Shown: positions 1 to 10,135, counted from the stretch's first letter. The stretch is DNA of 43,462 nt from Bradyrhizobium sp. (GCF_016462955.1 NZ_JAEMSD010000009.1:1-43462); one strand, 5' to 3'. Program-made: numbers and translations. The notes: generated by a model not told the origin, from the sequence alone.

Positions 1-286
1 CACGGTCGATCATCGCTTTGCGCTCAGCAATCCCGCCTTGGTGAGCGCTCCTTCTGAAAACTATGCGCGGCGCTGCGTTCCCCCTGTGGGATAGAAACGC
101 CGACGCTAGATTGCCGACCGGAAGGGAGCGGCCGACACTATTTTTGTGGCACGTGACCCCGTTAAAAGACCTGGTCCAAGGGTTGTTGCGCACTTGAGAG
201 TGGTGACGTCACTCGGCGATCCCGTTTAGGAATCTGACCAATAGCGCAGCCCAGCCCTTCCGCGGCCGTCAGCAGGAGGATTGGAG
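1..286. other. leading non-coding stretch
   Basis: No open frame with recognisable protein similarity was seen here. The last bases contain a good Shine-Dalgarno (AGGAGG) belonging to the IS110-type transposase relic that follows. Confidence 0.5.
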
Positions 287-1670
287 ATGAACCCCAAAAG
301 ATCGAAGTTGAGGAACGGTGGTAAGATGCCAATGGTGCACCCGAACGCGGCTGCCATCGACGTTGGAGCGACTATGCACATGGCTGCCGTGAGGCCAGAT
401 CGCGCACCGGAGCCAGTCCGCAGCTTCGGTACCTTCACGGCCGATCTGCATCGGCTGGTCGACTGGTTTACTGAATTCGGCGTCGAGACCGTAGTCATGG
501 AATCGTCCAGCGTCTACTGGATTCCGATTTTTGAGCTTCTCGATGCCCGGGGCTTTACCGTGTTTCTTGTCAACGCGCGCGATGCCAAGCACGTGCCGGG
601 GCGCAAGACCGATGTCAGCGATGCGCAATGGCTGCAGCGACCCCATTCATTCGGGCTGCTGCTGCGGGCCAGCTTTCGGCCCAAAGGGCAGATTGCCGAG
701 CTGCGAGCGTACGTGCGTCAGCGCGAGCGCCTGCTGGAGTACGCGGCCTCACACATGCAGCATATGCAGAAGGGCCTTGACGGAGATGATTCTTCAGCTG
801 CACCACGTCGTCACCGACATCACCGGTGCGACCGGCCTGCGTATGATACGCGCGACCCTTGCCGGCGAGCGCGATCCTGAGGCGCTAGCGTGCTTGCCAT
901 TACAGCTGCCACTCCAGCGCCGAGACGATCGCGAAGGCACTCACCGGAAGCTACCGCGCCGAGCATCTGTTTGCGCTCGAGCAGGCACTTGCGCTTTACG
1001 ACGCCTACCACGAGACGGCATCTGCTTGCGACGCCCGGATCGAAGCCGTGTTGAAGGAACTGAGCATCCATCGCGGTCATGGCCGTGGACCGGCGCCGCG
1101 GGCCTCGCGGCGTCGGAATCGAACCGATCAGGCGAACGCTCTAGCTTTCGACGTCCGCGAGGCGCTGTTCGCGTTGCTCGGAAAGGACATCACCACGATC
1201 GACGGCCTCCGCTCTTACCTCTCGCTGAAGCTCATCGCTGAATGCGGCGACGACCTCTCGCCGTAGCCAAGTGCAAAGCATTTTACCTCCTGGCTCGGAT
1301 TGCGCCGAGCAACAAGGTCTCCGGCCGCAGAATGCTCTCGTCCCGAACGCGTCGATCCGGCGGCACGGCAGCGGCACTTCAGCGCTTTGCTTCCGTGACC
1401 GTGGGTCGTACACACACCTCGCTCGGCGCCTTCTATAGACGGCTCTCAGCGCGCATCGGCAAGGCCAAGGCCGTGACCGCCACGGCCCGCAAGATCGCTG
1501 TTCTATTCTACAACGCTGTGCGATACGGAATGGACTATGTCGATCCCGGGGCCTCGTCCTACGAGACGCGTTACCGGACGCGCGTGGTCAACAATTTGCA
1601 TCGGCGTGCCAAGGCATTCGGCTCTGTTCTCCAGCCCTTGGAGCCGAAAGTAGGTGCTGCCGTTTCTTAG
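287..1670 (+). pseudogene. IS110-family transposase, broken by several frameshifts
   Basis: This encoded the DEDD-type transposase/recombinase of an IS110-family insertion sequence. The N-terminal frame gives AAIDVGATMH and VVMESSSVYWIPIFELLDARG, followed by the conserved GRKTDVSDAQWLQ. Near base 770 the reading moves to another frame (HVVTDITGATGLRMIRATL), then to a third (ALTGSYRAEHLFALEQAL through FALLGKDITTIDGL), and finally to a frame ending LGAFYRRLSARIGKAKAV and a tail rich in Arg and Tyr. At least three shifts are needed to read about 440 residues, so no functional transposase is made. The ATG follows AGGAGG at good spacing. It abuts the IS3-type relic that starts near 1668, suggesting one element landed against or in the other. 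Confidence 0.85.
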
Positions 1671-2006
1671 GAATCGTTCTCCCGCGTCAGCTCCCCGATC
1701 TTGGCTGCAGCGACTTCACGTCGATGGTGGGCTCGGCGATCCGACTCCCATTGCCCTGGCCGAACACATCGGCAGCTGCGCCTTCCACGATGTGATCTGA
1801 TTGAGGTGAACGTCGAAGTGCTCTGCCAGTTGCGCCAGCGTGCGGTCACCTTTGACGGCGGCAAGCGCCACCTTCGCCTTGAAAGCCGCAGTGTGGTTCC
1901 GCCGCGCTCGTCTGCCCATCGTCTCTCCTGATTCGCGGGTCAATCTTGCCCGCCGTCAGGCAGAAACTCCACTTATCGCGCTGTTCAGATTTGCGGGACC
2001 AGCTCA
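1668..2006 (-). mobile_element. IS3-family end with truncated orfA
   Basis: The minus strand from ATG 1919 reads MGRRARRNHTAAFKAKVALA followed by LAQLAEHFDVHLNQITSWK, the helix-turn-helix start of an IS3-family OrfA. A shift near the middle leads to AKIGELTREND, the coiled-coil end of OrfA, and then the sequence is cut off by the IS110 relic. Upstream of the ATG the minus strand begins TGAGCTGGTCCCGCAAA near 2006, which looks like an IS3 terminal inverted repeat, because TonB-receptor coding sequence resumes immediately beyond it. No orfB is present, so the element is dead. Confidence 0.75.
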
Positions 2007-2009
2007 AGG

Positions 2010-2273
2010 TATCAGATCGACTCGCGGTGGGCGGCCTCGCTTGGCGTCATCTATTTCTCGGATTCGTCCGCCTCGTCCGACGACACCGTGCGGCTGCCTG
2101 GCTTCTGGCGGTTTGACGCCGGCCTGTTCGCCAAGATCGACGAGACCTGGAGCGCGCAGCTCAACGTCGAGAACATCTTCAACAAAGGCTACTGGGCAAC
2201 CGCCGACGGCAACAACAACATCTCGCCGGGACAGGGGCGCAGGATCCGCCTCGCGCTTCTAAAGTGGTTCTTT
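2010..2273 (+). pseudogene. TonB-dependent receptor, C-terminal remnant
   Basis: One frame reads YQIDSRWAASLGVIYFSDSS, then LPGFWRFDAGLFAKIDETW, LNVENIFNKGYWATADG and NNNISPGQGRRIRL. This is the typical last part of an outer-membrane siderophore receptor barrel (LNVENIFNKGY and SPG-GR are family hallmarks). Only about 85 residues remain. The gene is cut at its 5' side exactly where the IS3-type terminal repeat begins, and the normal aromatic C-terminus has been lost, with the frame running on to 2381. It is a non-functional remnant. Confidence 0.8.
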
Positions 2274-2626
2274 CGTAAGCGATCCTTCCGTTGGTTCTGG
2301 CCGCCTGATCTCGTGCTTCAGCGCGGAAGATTCCCAAACCACCGATCCGTCCTCGGCCACTATGATCGGATCGCTGAATAGGGGATTATTTCCTACCATG
2401 CGGGAGACCTGCATCGCGGATTGGTTATTTGGGTGATATTCGCAGCGCAATAACGAAACCTGATAAGCTTCATTCGATCGCTGCAACAGAGGTCCGTCCG
2501 AATATACGAGAAATACCGGACCGAACTCTGGTCGCCGTTGCGCGAGGCGAAGAAGCTCTTCGCAAGCGAGCGGTGCACTTGGAACCGTATGCGGCGGGGC
2601 GCGACGGAATGACAAGGGGACTGGCT
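2274..2626. other. non-coding gap before the porin gene
   Basis: Short open frames exist on both strands (for example 2259-2615 minus), but none shows a recognisable domain or a convincing ribosome site. The stretch presumably holds the promoter of the following porin-like gene. No FixK-type box was seen in it. Confidence 0.4.
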
Positions 2627-3599
2627 ATGAAAATGAGGGCCTTGTTGGCAACGGCGCTGGCAATGGTATCGGGGGCGGCACTGGCGGCGGACTTGCCGGT
2701 CAAGGCGGCCAAGGCGCCACCAGCGCCTGCATTCGACCCCTGGGACATCGCGTTCGGCAGCGCGATCATGAACGACTACATCTTCCGCGGCGTCACTCAG
2801 TCCAATCACAAGCCTTCGGTCGCGTTACAACGTGACCAAGGATCTGCAGCTTTATGTGGGTCTTTCCGGCGAGAGTATCTCATTCACCAACCGGCCCGCT
2901 GCTGAGATTGACATCTACGGTGGCATTCGGCCCACGTTCGGCGCGTTCGCTTTCGACTTTGGCGTTTGGGGTTATTTGTATCCCGGCGGAACCTGTTTTT
3001 ACGGCGCGGCAGCGGATTTTTCAGGCAAGCCTCTGAGCGCTGAATGCGCAGCCAACGCGGTGCCCAATGGCAACGTCATGAAGAAGGACGTCAGCTTTTT
3101 GGAGGTCTACGGCAAGGTCAACTACACCGTTAACGAGAGCTGGCAGTTTGGCCTGAATGAATACTATTCGCCCAGCTTCTTGAACTCCGGCGCCTGGGGC
3201 AACTACGCGTCGATTACCGGCAAATATACCGCGCCAAGCACACTGTTCGGCAGCAGCGGCATTGGCATGTACGTATCCGGCGAGTTCGGCAGGCAATGGT
3301 TCGGTACGACCGACTCCTTTTACGGCGTGCCCGCTTCCCCATTTGGCATCCACTATGCCGACTACAACACCTGGAACATTGGTGTCGGCTTAACGTACAA
3401 GGTCTTCACGCTGGACCTTCGTTATTCCGACACCAACCTCTCGAAGGGCAATTGCAACGCGTTTACCGGCGACTACACCGCCAAGTTTGACGGCAGTTTT
3501 ACGCTCATCAATCCCACCGGCGTTGGCTCGAACTGGTGCGGTGCCGCCGGTATTGTCAGGCTGTCGGCTGACCTAACGGCAGTCACCAGTCTTAAATAG
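2627..3599 (+). pseudogene. TorF/TIGR02001-like outer-membrane porin, one frameshift
   Basis: The protein would be an outer-membrane beta-barrel of the TIGR02001-like putative porin family. ATG 2627 follows AAGGGG at good spacing and starts a Sec signal peptide (MKMRALLATALAMV...ALAADLPVKAAKAPPAPAF), a style common in Bradyrhizobium. The mature part begins WDIAFGSAIMNDYIFRGVTQS, diagnostic for the family. Near 2822 a small deletion moves the rest to another frame (RYNVTKDLQLYVGLSGESI onward), which runs as aromatic-rich beta strands to the stop at 3597-3599. Two or more fused segments (2627-~2825 and ~2825-3599) are needed. It could be a true pseudogene or an assembly error. A strong terminator follows. 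Confidence 0.75.
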
Positions 3600-3622
3600 C
3601 GCGACCAAATATCTAAAAGCAC

Positions 3623-3656
3623 GGGCGGCAGACCGAGTCTGCCGCCCTATATTTTG
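3623..3656 (+). terminator. rho-independent terminator after the porin gene
   Basis: GGGCGGCAGA (3623-3632) and TCTGCCGCCC (3638-3647) form a perfect 10-bp GC-rich stem with a CCGAG loop, followed by TATATTTT. It lies 24 bases after the porin stop. Confidence 0.9.
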
Positions 3657-3855
3657 TGGGCATTTCAAGCAAATCTCGGCCGTAGTCGCTCGTAGCCGCG
3701 CCTCGTCTAGCTAAATTGGCCGCGCGGCCTGCCAGTTCTGGCGCACCATCGCCGCGATCCGGCTACGCGGATCCGCCGGATAAAGTTGTCCCTTTTTCGC
3801 CCAGTGGATTTGGCAACATCTCGTCCCAAGGTTTGCGACGACGGTCTGCGGCATT

Positions 3856-6353
3856 CTATCTGTTCCGGGCGACGCTACCGGCTTCCACAGCGGCGATTGA
3901 GCGGCGCAGTCTCGTGATGAGCTCGGCACTGTTGGGGAGAGATTTTTCCTCGGCATCTAGACTCTTGCGGAAGCCGCGCAGCTTCAGCGCAAGGATCCTA
4001 TTGCGCTGGTGCTCGATATCCAGTCTCGCCGAGTTGCAGACGATGTCGATCAATCGATCCAACGCGTGTAGGCGCCCAAGCAAATAGTCGTTCTCGCGAT
4101 AGCCTCGCGAAAAGAATGCGGCGAAATGCCGGAAGCCGATGCCTCTGAGAGCGGTGCTGCCGCTGAATTCCGACAGAGTCGTAGAATCTGCGGGCTGATG
4201 CGATCGACCAGAATCTCGTGAAGTTCTCCCGTTTCCCGCCATGGCATCATCGGAAAAGTCAAGACGTCCCAAAACGGAAATCCGAGATAGTCGACCAGAA
4301 CCTCATGGCGCATCTCCGGCAGCCATTGGCGTGCATCGCAACCGGCCAGCAGCGCGTCGATATCGCCGGTTCGGGAATTCAGATCAATCTCCTCGCTTAA
4401 GCGCTCGATCAAATCGTCCACGGCTTTCCCATGCTGCCGTACGAAGTGGAGTGCGTAGGCCTTCAATTTTTCCGGGTCAGCGCCAGCTGGCGCCGAACGA
4501 AACAGATCTTCAACAAGGTCTCGGGTCGCGGGCTTGAAGATGGCAATATCGGTGCGGCGGTTCAGATCCTCGAGGCAGTTGTAGAGGTGCCGCTTGAGCT
4601 GATCGATCGCCTTCCAGTGATGATCCGTAAAGGGCATTCGATCAGCAAGCTGATAGAGACGGTTAAGGCCCTCGATCAGGAAGTGCAGGCGGCGCTTGCG
4701 GTAATCGACGTCGAACTCCAGCAACAGCTTTGCCCACGGTGGCAGGCGCTCGGCCATGGTAGCCGTTTCCCAACTATCCGCTGCGCTATGGTGGGCACTG
4801 TAGACGGCCCCCGTCTCCACCGCCCAAACGTCGATGGCTTCCGCGATCACGCGTGCGAATTGAGATTGCGCGGGAACGCCGCGAAGGCCAGCGAACAGGT
4901 TGGCGATGAAGGCGCGAAATCCGAGGCCAGCTTCAGGCGAATATAGCCTTCGTAAGCGAAGCCGGCCCCGGTTACGACCTGCGTCTTGATCTGTTCGCGC
5001 CATGACCGGATGAGCTCGGATCCGATCGGCTGGTCCGGCCGCGTACCGATAATCCGGTCTACGAGTTGGCTGATGTTCGGTCTCGCATTCCCGATGATCT
5101 CGCGCAATGGTCTGATCCGATCGTTGAAATCGGTGATCCAGTTGAGCTCGTCCGCAACCGGGTCGGCGCTCGGCAAGTCGGACAATGCGCCCCTCAGCGT
5201 GGAGAAGAAGCCAGAAGATCGCGCCGGACGGATGTCGTGGACCAGGTTGGATCAGGATCAATGTAGACCAGACGCCGGTCCACCGCGCGATAGGCCGGTC
5301 GATCTCGGATCGCGGCAATCGCCTGCCGAAACGGCCGGTTGCTGAGCACGCTGCCGTCGATGAAATAGACACCGGTCGGATCGACATTCATGCGGAAGTA
5401 AGGCGCGAAATTTTGTGCAAGGAATGCCGCGCGGCGAGGCCAGTCGATCGCATTGCGGGCGACGAAGTCGTCCATTTCCCTGATCTGGGTCGGCGGAAAG
5501 GCGCCGGGAAAGGATGATGTGGCGCGAGCGGCGAACGCGAGGGTCGGCGCATTCCCCGGGCCGAAGTCGCTCCGGATTTCTCCGTTTGGTTGCTTGCGGT
5601 AGCCAAAGTGCAGAGTATGGCGGTGTTCGCGCTCGTGGATGATGGGCGGGTCGTGAACCTGAATAGACTGCTCGTAGCCGTAATAGTCCGTTACCGGAAT
5701 GTAGAGGTCGAGGCCGTGACCCGGCGGGAGCAATGACCTGGTCTCATTTTGCCAATCGACCATTCCGGTGACGGCATTATACATGAGCTCGGACACTCGT
5801 GAGCCGCTGAAGGGCGGTCTGAACCATCGAGAACGCAGGAAGAGCGATAGGTTGCGCCGCACTTCTCGATCCTTGATGGGCTCCCAGAAGCCTGTTGCTC
5901 CCATGAGCCAAATGACGGGCTTGAGGATGAACTTGCTTGCCGCGCTGGCGGGGCATCCGGAGCGAGCAGCGAGTCGAGATCGGCGTGATTGAGCCACAGG
6001 TCGCGCAGCGGCCCCATGGGCAGATCGTGGCTCAGTGCACGCGTCAGCATGGCGCCATTGATGCCGCCAGCCGAAGCGCCGGCGATGACATCGACAATGA
6101 CCCGCAGTTCGAGTATCTGTCCAATATCCTGGAGCAATTCGAAATAGATTTCGTCGCTGTCATATTCCGGATTATCGCGGGAAAACCTGTCAAAACATTT
6201 CGCCGCCGATCGCTCAGAGCGGTCCACGATGGAATGGAGGGCGGCCGATGCGCGAACCAGCTTGAGAATCTCCCTGCTGATTCCGTACATGTAGATTGTA
6301 AGCGAAACGCCCCCGAAACAGACAAGCGCTATGCGGAGCTCTTTCTCTTTCAA
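3856..6353 (-). pseudogene. patatin-like phospholipase, several frameshifts
   Basis: This was a long patatin-related acyl hydrolase of about 800 residues. The start (TTG at 6353) gives LRIALVCFGGVSLTIYMYG, then VIAGASAGGINGAMLTRAL, which holds the G-x-S-x-G nucleophile (GASAG). A shift near 5995 leads to a frame with MYNAVTGMVDWQN, LAFAARATSSFPGAFPP and YFIDGSVLSNRPF, the Asp-Gly of the Ser-Asp dyad. Further shifts near 5230, 4900 and 4150 are needed to follow DELNWITDFNDRIRPLREI, WAKLLLEFDVDYRKRRLHFL and the C-terminal FGFRHFAAFFSRGYRENDYL-like part to the stop at 3856. With at least four shifts it cannot make a whole enzyme. The catalytic motifs themselves are intact, so decay appears recent. 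Confidence 0.8.
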
Positions 6354-6557
6354 GGTGACCGGTCCTTTCGCGCAAGGTGACTGCGCTGAATTGCGCTCAC
6401 CAAGACTGCGGCTACATCTTGGCGACGTGCAGCGGAGAGTTGGCAGTATGCATCCTGCAGCCGATCAACTTCAATGGCCTCTCACTCGTGAGAGAGTATG
6501 GTGCGAGCTCGGAGGCCTCGCACAATTTGCCCAGCGGGTCGTCGTTCGCGGTGATGT

Positions 6558-7365
6558 TCACGGCGATGTACCGTTGGGCAGCTGATGGCACCGACACTTC
6601 GCGCGAAAGACCTGGAGGCCCAACCCGCAGGACAGGAGGGTGATTCGGATTTCCTCAATTGAACGAAACGGAGAGAAATCCGACTTTTCGACCGTGCCGC
6701 TTCCGAGATGCATGAAGGCTAATGGCATTCTGTCTATATTGCTGGTCGAAAGAACGTTTGGGATGGCGAGCTCGTTGCCGGCTTGGGGCAAGGACCGGAG
6801 TTCGGAAAGCTCGTCGAATGTCCCAGGTCAGACCGGGAGCGCGCGTTGGCATGCACGGCAAGATGCATCTTGTGCAGCGCGAAGTAATGAGACTGAAACG
6901 TCAGCTCCGGCGTTGAGTACGGATCGGCATTCTGCTTCAGCGGTAACCGGATGTTAAATCCAATTGAGAGGACGCCGACTTCCTTCCTGCGCGCCTCGAT
7001 CAGCCGCCTCCATGATTCCGGACCTCCGCCGGTCGCGATCACATTGTCACGGATCCCGCCATTTGCGGTGAGCGCTCCGCCAGGTTGCGCTGCAAGGTTA
7101 GAATCGACGAGCTCGCTCATACCAAAACGCATGCCTTCCCAATCATCATCTCGCACGCGCACAGATCTGAAATCCAAGATTGTGGATCGTATCCCCAAAC
7201 GCGAGGCGCCTCTTCCGCCTTTGCGTACTCCAGCAACAAGCGAACGCGGCGCATCGAGGCGCCACGAAGAACCTCCTGATTCAAGGCGGGCGGGATATAA
7301 GCACTCAAATTCTGCTGGATCGCACCCGATGAGGAGGCGCTATCGGCGGGCCTGAGCTCCCTCAC
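6558..7365 (-). pseudogene. LOG-family (TIGR00730) Rossmann protein, copy 1, degenerate
   Basis: LOG-type proteins are nucleotide 5'-monophosphate phosphoribohydrolases with a PGGxGTxxE motif. Here the N-terminal frame gives MRRVRLLLEYAKAEEA, then a shift near 7195 gives MGIRSTILDF (normally GIRSTIVVFG), VIATGGGPESWRRLIEARR, IGFNIRLPLKQNADPYSTPE and ALHKMHLAVHANA. A further shift gives PGTFDELSEL, a ruined form of the signature, and the end shows LLSCGLGL. Several residues of the active site are altered. A second, differently decayed copy lies at 21608-22117. Confidence 0.75.
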
Positions 7366-7371
7366 AAACGC

Positions 7372-7415
7372 TTCTGTAAAATTAATCGCCCTGCTTCAGT
7401 CGGACCGAAGCAGGG
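7372..7415 (-). terminator. terminator of the Met/His-rich gene
   Basis: CCCTGCTTC (7389-7397) pairs with GAAGCAGGG (7407-7415). Read on the minus strand the hairpin is followed by CGATTAATTTTAC. It lies 26 bases after the stop of the 7441-7734 gene. Confidence 0.7.
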
Positions 7416-7440
7416 TCGGGCGGATCTGGATTGATCCCGC

Positions 7441-7734
7441 TCACTTCTTGTCGGAGGGGCCTTGCCCCATATTTCCATGCTTCTTCATATCGCCGTGGTC
7501 TTTCATCATTTTCTGGCCCATTTCCTCCCCCTTGTGACCGTGCTCCATTCCCTTCATCGGCATCGAGTTGTTGCCTGACCGTTGCGATGTGTCCGAACCG
7601 GCTCCCGATTGCTGGGGCTGAGCAGGAGGCTGCTGGTTGCTGGGCTGAGATTGGGCCATTGCTCCGCCCGCCGACACGGCGAAAGCCAAGACCACCGTCG
7701 CGGAAAGGAGGAGACTCGAAATGCGCTTATTCAT
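7441..7734 (-). CDS. secreted Met/His-rich protein, putative metal binding
   Basis: A 97-residue protein with a clear Sec signal peptide (MNKRISSLLLSATVVLAFAV ... AMA) followed by a Gln/Pro/Ser-rich linker. Its C-terminal half is rich in Met, His, Gly and Lys (MPMKGMEHGHKGEEMGQKMM, DHGDMKKHGNMG). Met- and His-rich periplasmic tails of this kind commonly bind copper, but no named family was recognised. The ATG is preceded by GAGG at six bases. A terminator follows it, so it is a monocistronic unit. A weak FixK-like palindrome lies 77 bases upstream. The similar protein at 35820-36167 and the copper genes in the window support a copper role, which is inference. Confidence 0.7.
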   Translation of the reverse strand: MNKRISSLLLSATVVLAFAVSAGGAMAQSQPSNQQPPAQPQQSGAGSDTSQRSGNNSMPMKGMEHGHKGEEMGQKMMKDHGDMKKHGNMGQGPSDKK

Positions 7735-7810
7735 GGGAAGCCTCGTCGTTGTGAGTTGGAGGACCGATGCTCGGAAAGTCCGGTTCTAGATCGCTGGCTC
7801 GCGGGTTAGA

Positions 7811-7824
7811 TTGGTCCAGCTCAA
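7811..7824. promoter_or_regulatory. weak FixK/FNR-like box
   Basis: TTGGTCCAGCTCAA is two bases away from the classical TTGATCCAGATCAA and keeps the TTG-N8-CAA frame. It lies between the divergent genes starting at 7734 (minus) and 7933 (plus) and could serve either one. Confidence 0.4.
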
Positions 7825-7932
7825 CCACCGATCTAGGATAGGCAGTAGAGTATCTCCATGTCAAAATGGCGACTTTCGCTGGCTGCGGATGGATTCGGGG
7901 CCGGCGACCACGCTGTTGCAAGGGAGGGAAAA

Positions 7933-8211
7933 ATGCGCCTGTTCTTGGTGGCGTTCTTCGCATTATCAACTGGCCCAACCCACGCTCATGCACAAGAGAA
8001 AACCAAACAGCCTGTGTCGTCTTGTAGCTATATTCTGCGCAACGGGGATTCATATGTCCTGCCCGCAGGTGAAGCTCTTTGCTGGCGGGTGCCAGCGCCT
8101 TCTTACAAGGAATACACGCTGCTAACTTGTGAATCGCCGCCGTCGATGCAGGAGATCGCCCGGGTGAAACCAGGCGATCCTCGATGCAAGAAATACGAGG
8201 AACGACAATAG
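7933..8211 (+). CDS. small secreted Cys-containing hypothetical protein
   Basis: The ORF track starts earlier, but ATG 7933 has AGGGAGGG five bases upstream and begins a good signal peptide (MRLFLVAFFALSTGPTHAHA). The mature part is about 70 residues with four cysteines (SSCSYIL, ALCWRVP, LLTCESP, DPRCKK), which could form two disulfides in the periplasm. No family was recognised. It diverges from the Met/His-rich gene at 7441-7734. Confidence 0.6.
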   Translation: MRLFLVAFFALSTGPTHAHAQEKTKQPVSSCSYILRNGDSYVLPAGEALCWRVPAPSYKEYTLLTCESPPSMQEIARVKPGDPRCKKYEERQ

Positions 8212-8281
8212 ATCTCGGCCCGATGACGGCAACGATCTCCACCAGCTCGCGCGTTGGCGAAGGGGCGTTCGGAGGTGAACG

Positions 8282-8905
8282 TTGTGGACAATACGATCCA
8301 GGGCGGCGTCGCCGACAGTAGGCTCTCACCGAACACGCCGGAGTACCCCTATTCTTGAGCGGGTCGTCTCTCACGTCACGACCATTGACCCGCATCATTT
8401 TCTGTGTGGGCACTGGCTTGCAGTGCTGAAGGAGCAGTCGGGGCGCGGTTCCGCCTATGTCATTGTCGCGCTGCCGGACGGGCGGCCGCGGGTGTGGTTC
8501 GGCAAAATGACGATCGCGAAGGGATCGCAATCTCATGTCTTCGAGGTCCAGGTTCGGCCCGCCACAGATTGCCATCCGTCAGGGTCCGTGCTGATCAGCG
8601 ATCTAAGTGGACAGATCGACTACCCGAATAGCGACACCCGCCTGATTAGCGCTTTGGCCATCTATGCCAATGGAGCTTCGTGGGACCTCCCAAATGGCGG
8701 CTCAATCAGCTACGACGCCGCGCGCATCTCGCTAACGCACCGACCGCATATGGGAGCTGGTCATCATCGATCTCGCTGTTTTCATCCCCGATTGCCTGCG
8801 GGATTTTTCAAGCGGCATCCATCCCTCGCGGGATCGCTGCTCGTTCGGTGCCTTCTGCGCGTTTCTGGTTGCGCGTTGGCAGGAGATGTGAGGGCTTCCC
8901 GCTGA
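8282..8905 (+). CDS. unrecognised ORF, start uncertain
   Basis: The frame is open for 207 codons. The middle (ALPDGRPRVWFGKMTIAKGS, HVFEVQVRPATDC, SVLISDLSGQIDYPNSDTRL) has the alternating, low-Arg composition of a real soluble protein. The first 30 and the last 50 residues are Arg/Pro/His-rich and look like out-of-frame reading, so the real gene may be shorter or frameshifted near 8755, where another frame continues LVIIDLAVFIPDCL. No domain was identified and no convincing ribosome site was found. Confidence 0.35.
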   Translation: MWTIRSRAASPTVGSHRTRRSTPILERVVSHVTTIDPHHFLCGHWLAVLKEQSGRGSAYVIVALPDGRPRVWFGKMTIAKGSQSHVFEVQVRPATDCHPSGSVLISDLSGQIDYPNSDTRLISALAIYANGASWDLPNGGSISYDAARISLTHRPHMGAGHHRSRCFHPRLPAGFFKRHPSLAGSLLVRCLLRVSGCALAGDVRASR

Positions 8906-9036
8906 TCCACTTCCTTTCGGGGCTGGCTGCAGTCACTGCCTCCGGGCCGCTCCCCATCGATGCCCGGAGAGTCGTACATCTGTATCGATACCGGCTTGGC
9001 CGCATCTTCGAAGACGACAGAGTCGTGAAATCTCGA

Positions 9037-9276
9037 TCAAACCGAGCTTGCTTGCCCATGAGGGAACCTTGACCGGGCGGTCGGCTCTAAACAGAGATCG
9101 CCGAAGCAAGGAATAAGCAGCGGGACGAGGCCCGCCAGAATGCCCAGCCCGAAGAGCGAAAAAGCCACGTTGATCCAGAGATGGTGGGCACCTGCCGGAA
9201 TATGCTCTCCTAGCGCAAGCGTGACGAGCCCAACGGCAATTCCAGCCAGACAGATTACTATGCCCGCTCGATCCAT
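9037..9276 (-). CDS. small two-helix membrane protein
   Basis: From ATG 9276 the 79-residue product has two hydrophobic segments, IVICLAGIAVGLVTLALG and INVAFSLFGLGILAGLVPLL, separated by a short His-containing loop (HIPAGAHHLW). A GGAG sequence lies about seven bases before the ATG. It is probably an inner-membrane protein of unknown role. The upstream ORF extension in the track (to 9426) is Arg-rich and not believable. Confidence 0.5.
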   Translation of the reverse strand: MDRAGIVICLAGIAVGLVTLALGEHIPAGAHHLWINVAFSLFGLGILAGLVPLLIPCFGDLCLEPTARSRFPHGQASSV

Positions 9277-9368
9277 AGGGCGGCTCCGCAAACGTCCATA
9301 GTGCAACGGACGGCCTCGCGCCTGGAAGGTCATCAAAAGCACACTAAAGCCAAGCCGAACGAATCGCC

Positions 9369-9382
9369 TTGATCTGGCGCAA
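9369..9382. promoter_or_regulatory. FixK/FNR-like box upstream of 9444 gene
   Basis: TTGATCTGGCGCAA fits TTGAT-N4-(A/C)xCAA with one half-site exact. It ends 61 bases before ATG 9444, a position allowing activation of that gene. Confidence 0.55.
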
Positions 9383-9443
9383 GAGCAAGCATCCGCATTC
9401 AGCCTTAAATATCGAGACCTGCTCACAGGAGAAGTCCATTTTC

Positions 9444-9857
9444 ATGAGCGTGCCGAATAGCATTCGCTTGCCTCGTCGAGGCCATGTATTATCTGCAAAG
9501 GCGCTTCTAGCGACTGTCACGCTGGCTAATCTGTCGCTCACAACAGGATCTGTTTGGGCGGCATCGTGCCAAGACGAAATCAGCCGCTACGAAAGCGTAT
9601 TGGACGATTTGTCGCGACGCAACGCGCTCGCTCATCAGTCTCTTCGTGCTCAAATGCATCGGCAGCCAACCATGAGATCCGTAGCGGAAGCAGACTTGCT
9701 GGCGAAACTCGACGAACAGCACGGCCGTGCCGCCTTGGAACGTGCTCGATTGGCTGCGGCCGAAGGCGACAGCGAGCGATGCCTCGCCGCTTTGTCGACC
9801 GCGCGACGTCACCCTCACGAGGAGCAACTGATGCGTGAACCTTCGACACAACGTTAA
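9444..9857 (+). CDS. secreted helical hypothetical protein
   Basis: ATG 9444 lies after AGGAGA and opens a 137-residue protein. The first 40 residues form a signal peptide (LLATVTLANLSLTTGSVWAA). The mature part is almost entirely charged helix (CQDEISRYESVLDDLSRRN, ARLAAAEGDSERCLAALSTA) with two cysteines that may pair. It resembles a short coiled-coil periplasmic protein. No named family was recognised. The FixK-like box upstream suggests low-oxygen expression. Confidence 0.6.
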   Translation: MSVPNSIRLPRRGHVLSAKALLATVTLANLSLTTGSVWAASCQDEISRYESVLDDLSRRNALAHQSLRAQMHRQPTMRSVAEADLLAKLDEQHGRAALERARLAAAEGDSERCLAALSTARRHPHEEQLMREPSTQR

Positions 9858-9963
9858 TCCTTTTCTACAACGGGAAGCGCCATGACAGACCCATTCGTGC
9901 CTTCGTTGAGAGTGCGGAAGCCAAAATGATGGAAGTGCTCGCGACGCGCGTCGACGGCGTGGG

Positions 9964-9977
9964 TTGATTTGGATCAA
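9964..9977. promoter_or_regulatory. perfect FixK/FNR-type box upstream of the copper-storage gene
   Basis: TTGATTTGGATCAA has both half-sites exact (TTGAT-N4-ATCAA). It is 158 bases before ATG 10136, with no other gene between. Confidence 0.75.
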
Positions 9978-10135
9978 TATTGCGTTCACGGCATAAGCTT
10001 TGATATGTGAAGCGTTTTTCTTTTGTGAATGTTCTACTTACAAGCGTCTAATCGACTAAGTGCTTGAATTTGGATGTGACATTCAGATTTGACATTTTTC
10101 GAGCCAAGCAGTCATGCAAGCAGAAGGAAGATCGG

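Noticed and set aside
2259-2615. Minus-strand ORF of 118 codons
   Set aside because: No domain, no ribosome site; it overlaps the TonB remnant and the porin leader.
8385-8398. TTGACCCGCATCAT as a FixK-like box
   Set aside because: It lies inside an open frame with no gene start at a suitable distance and has two mismatches.
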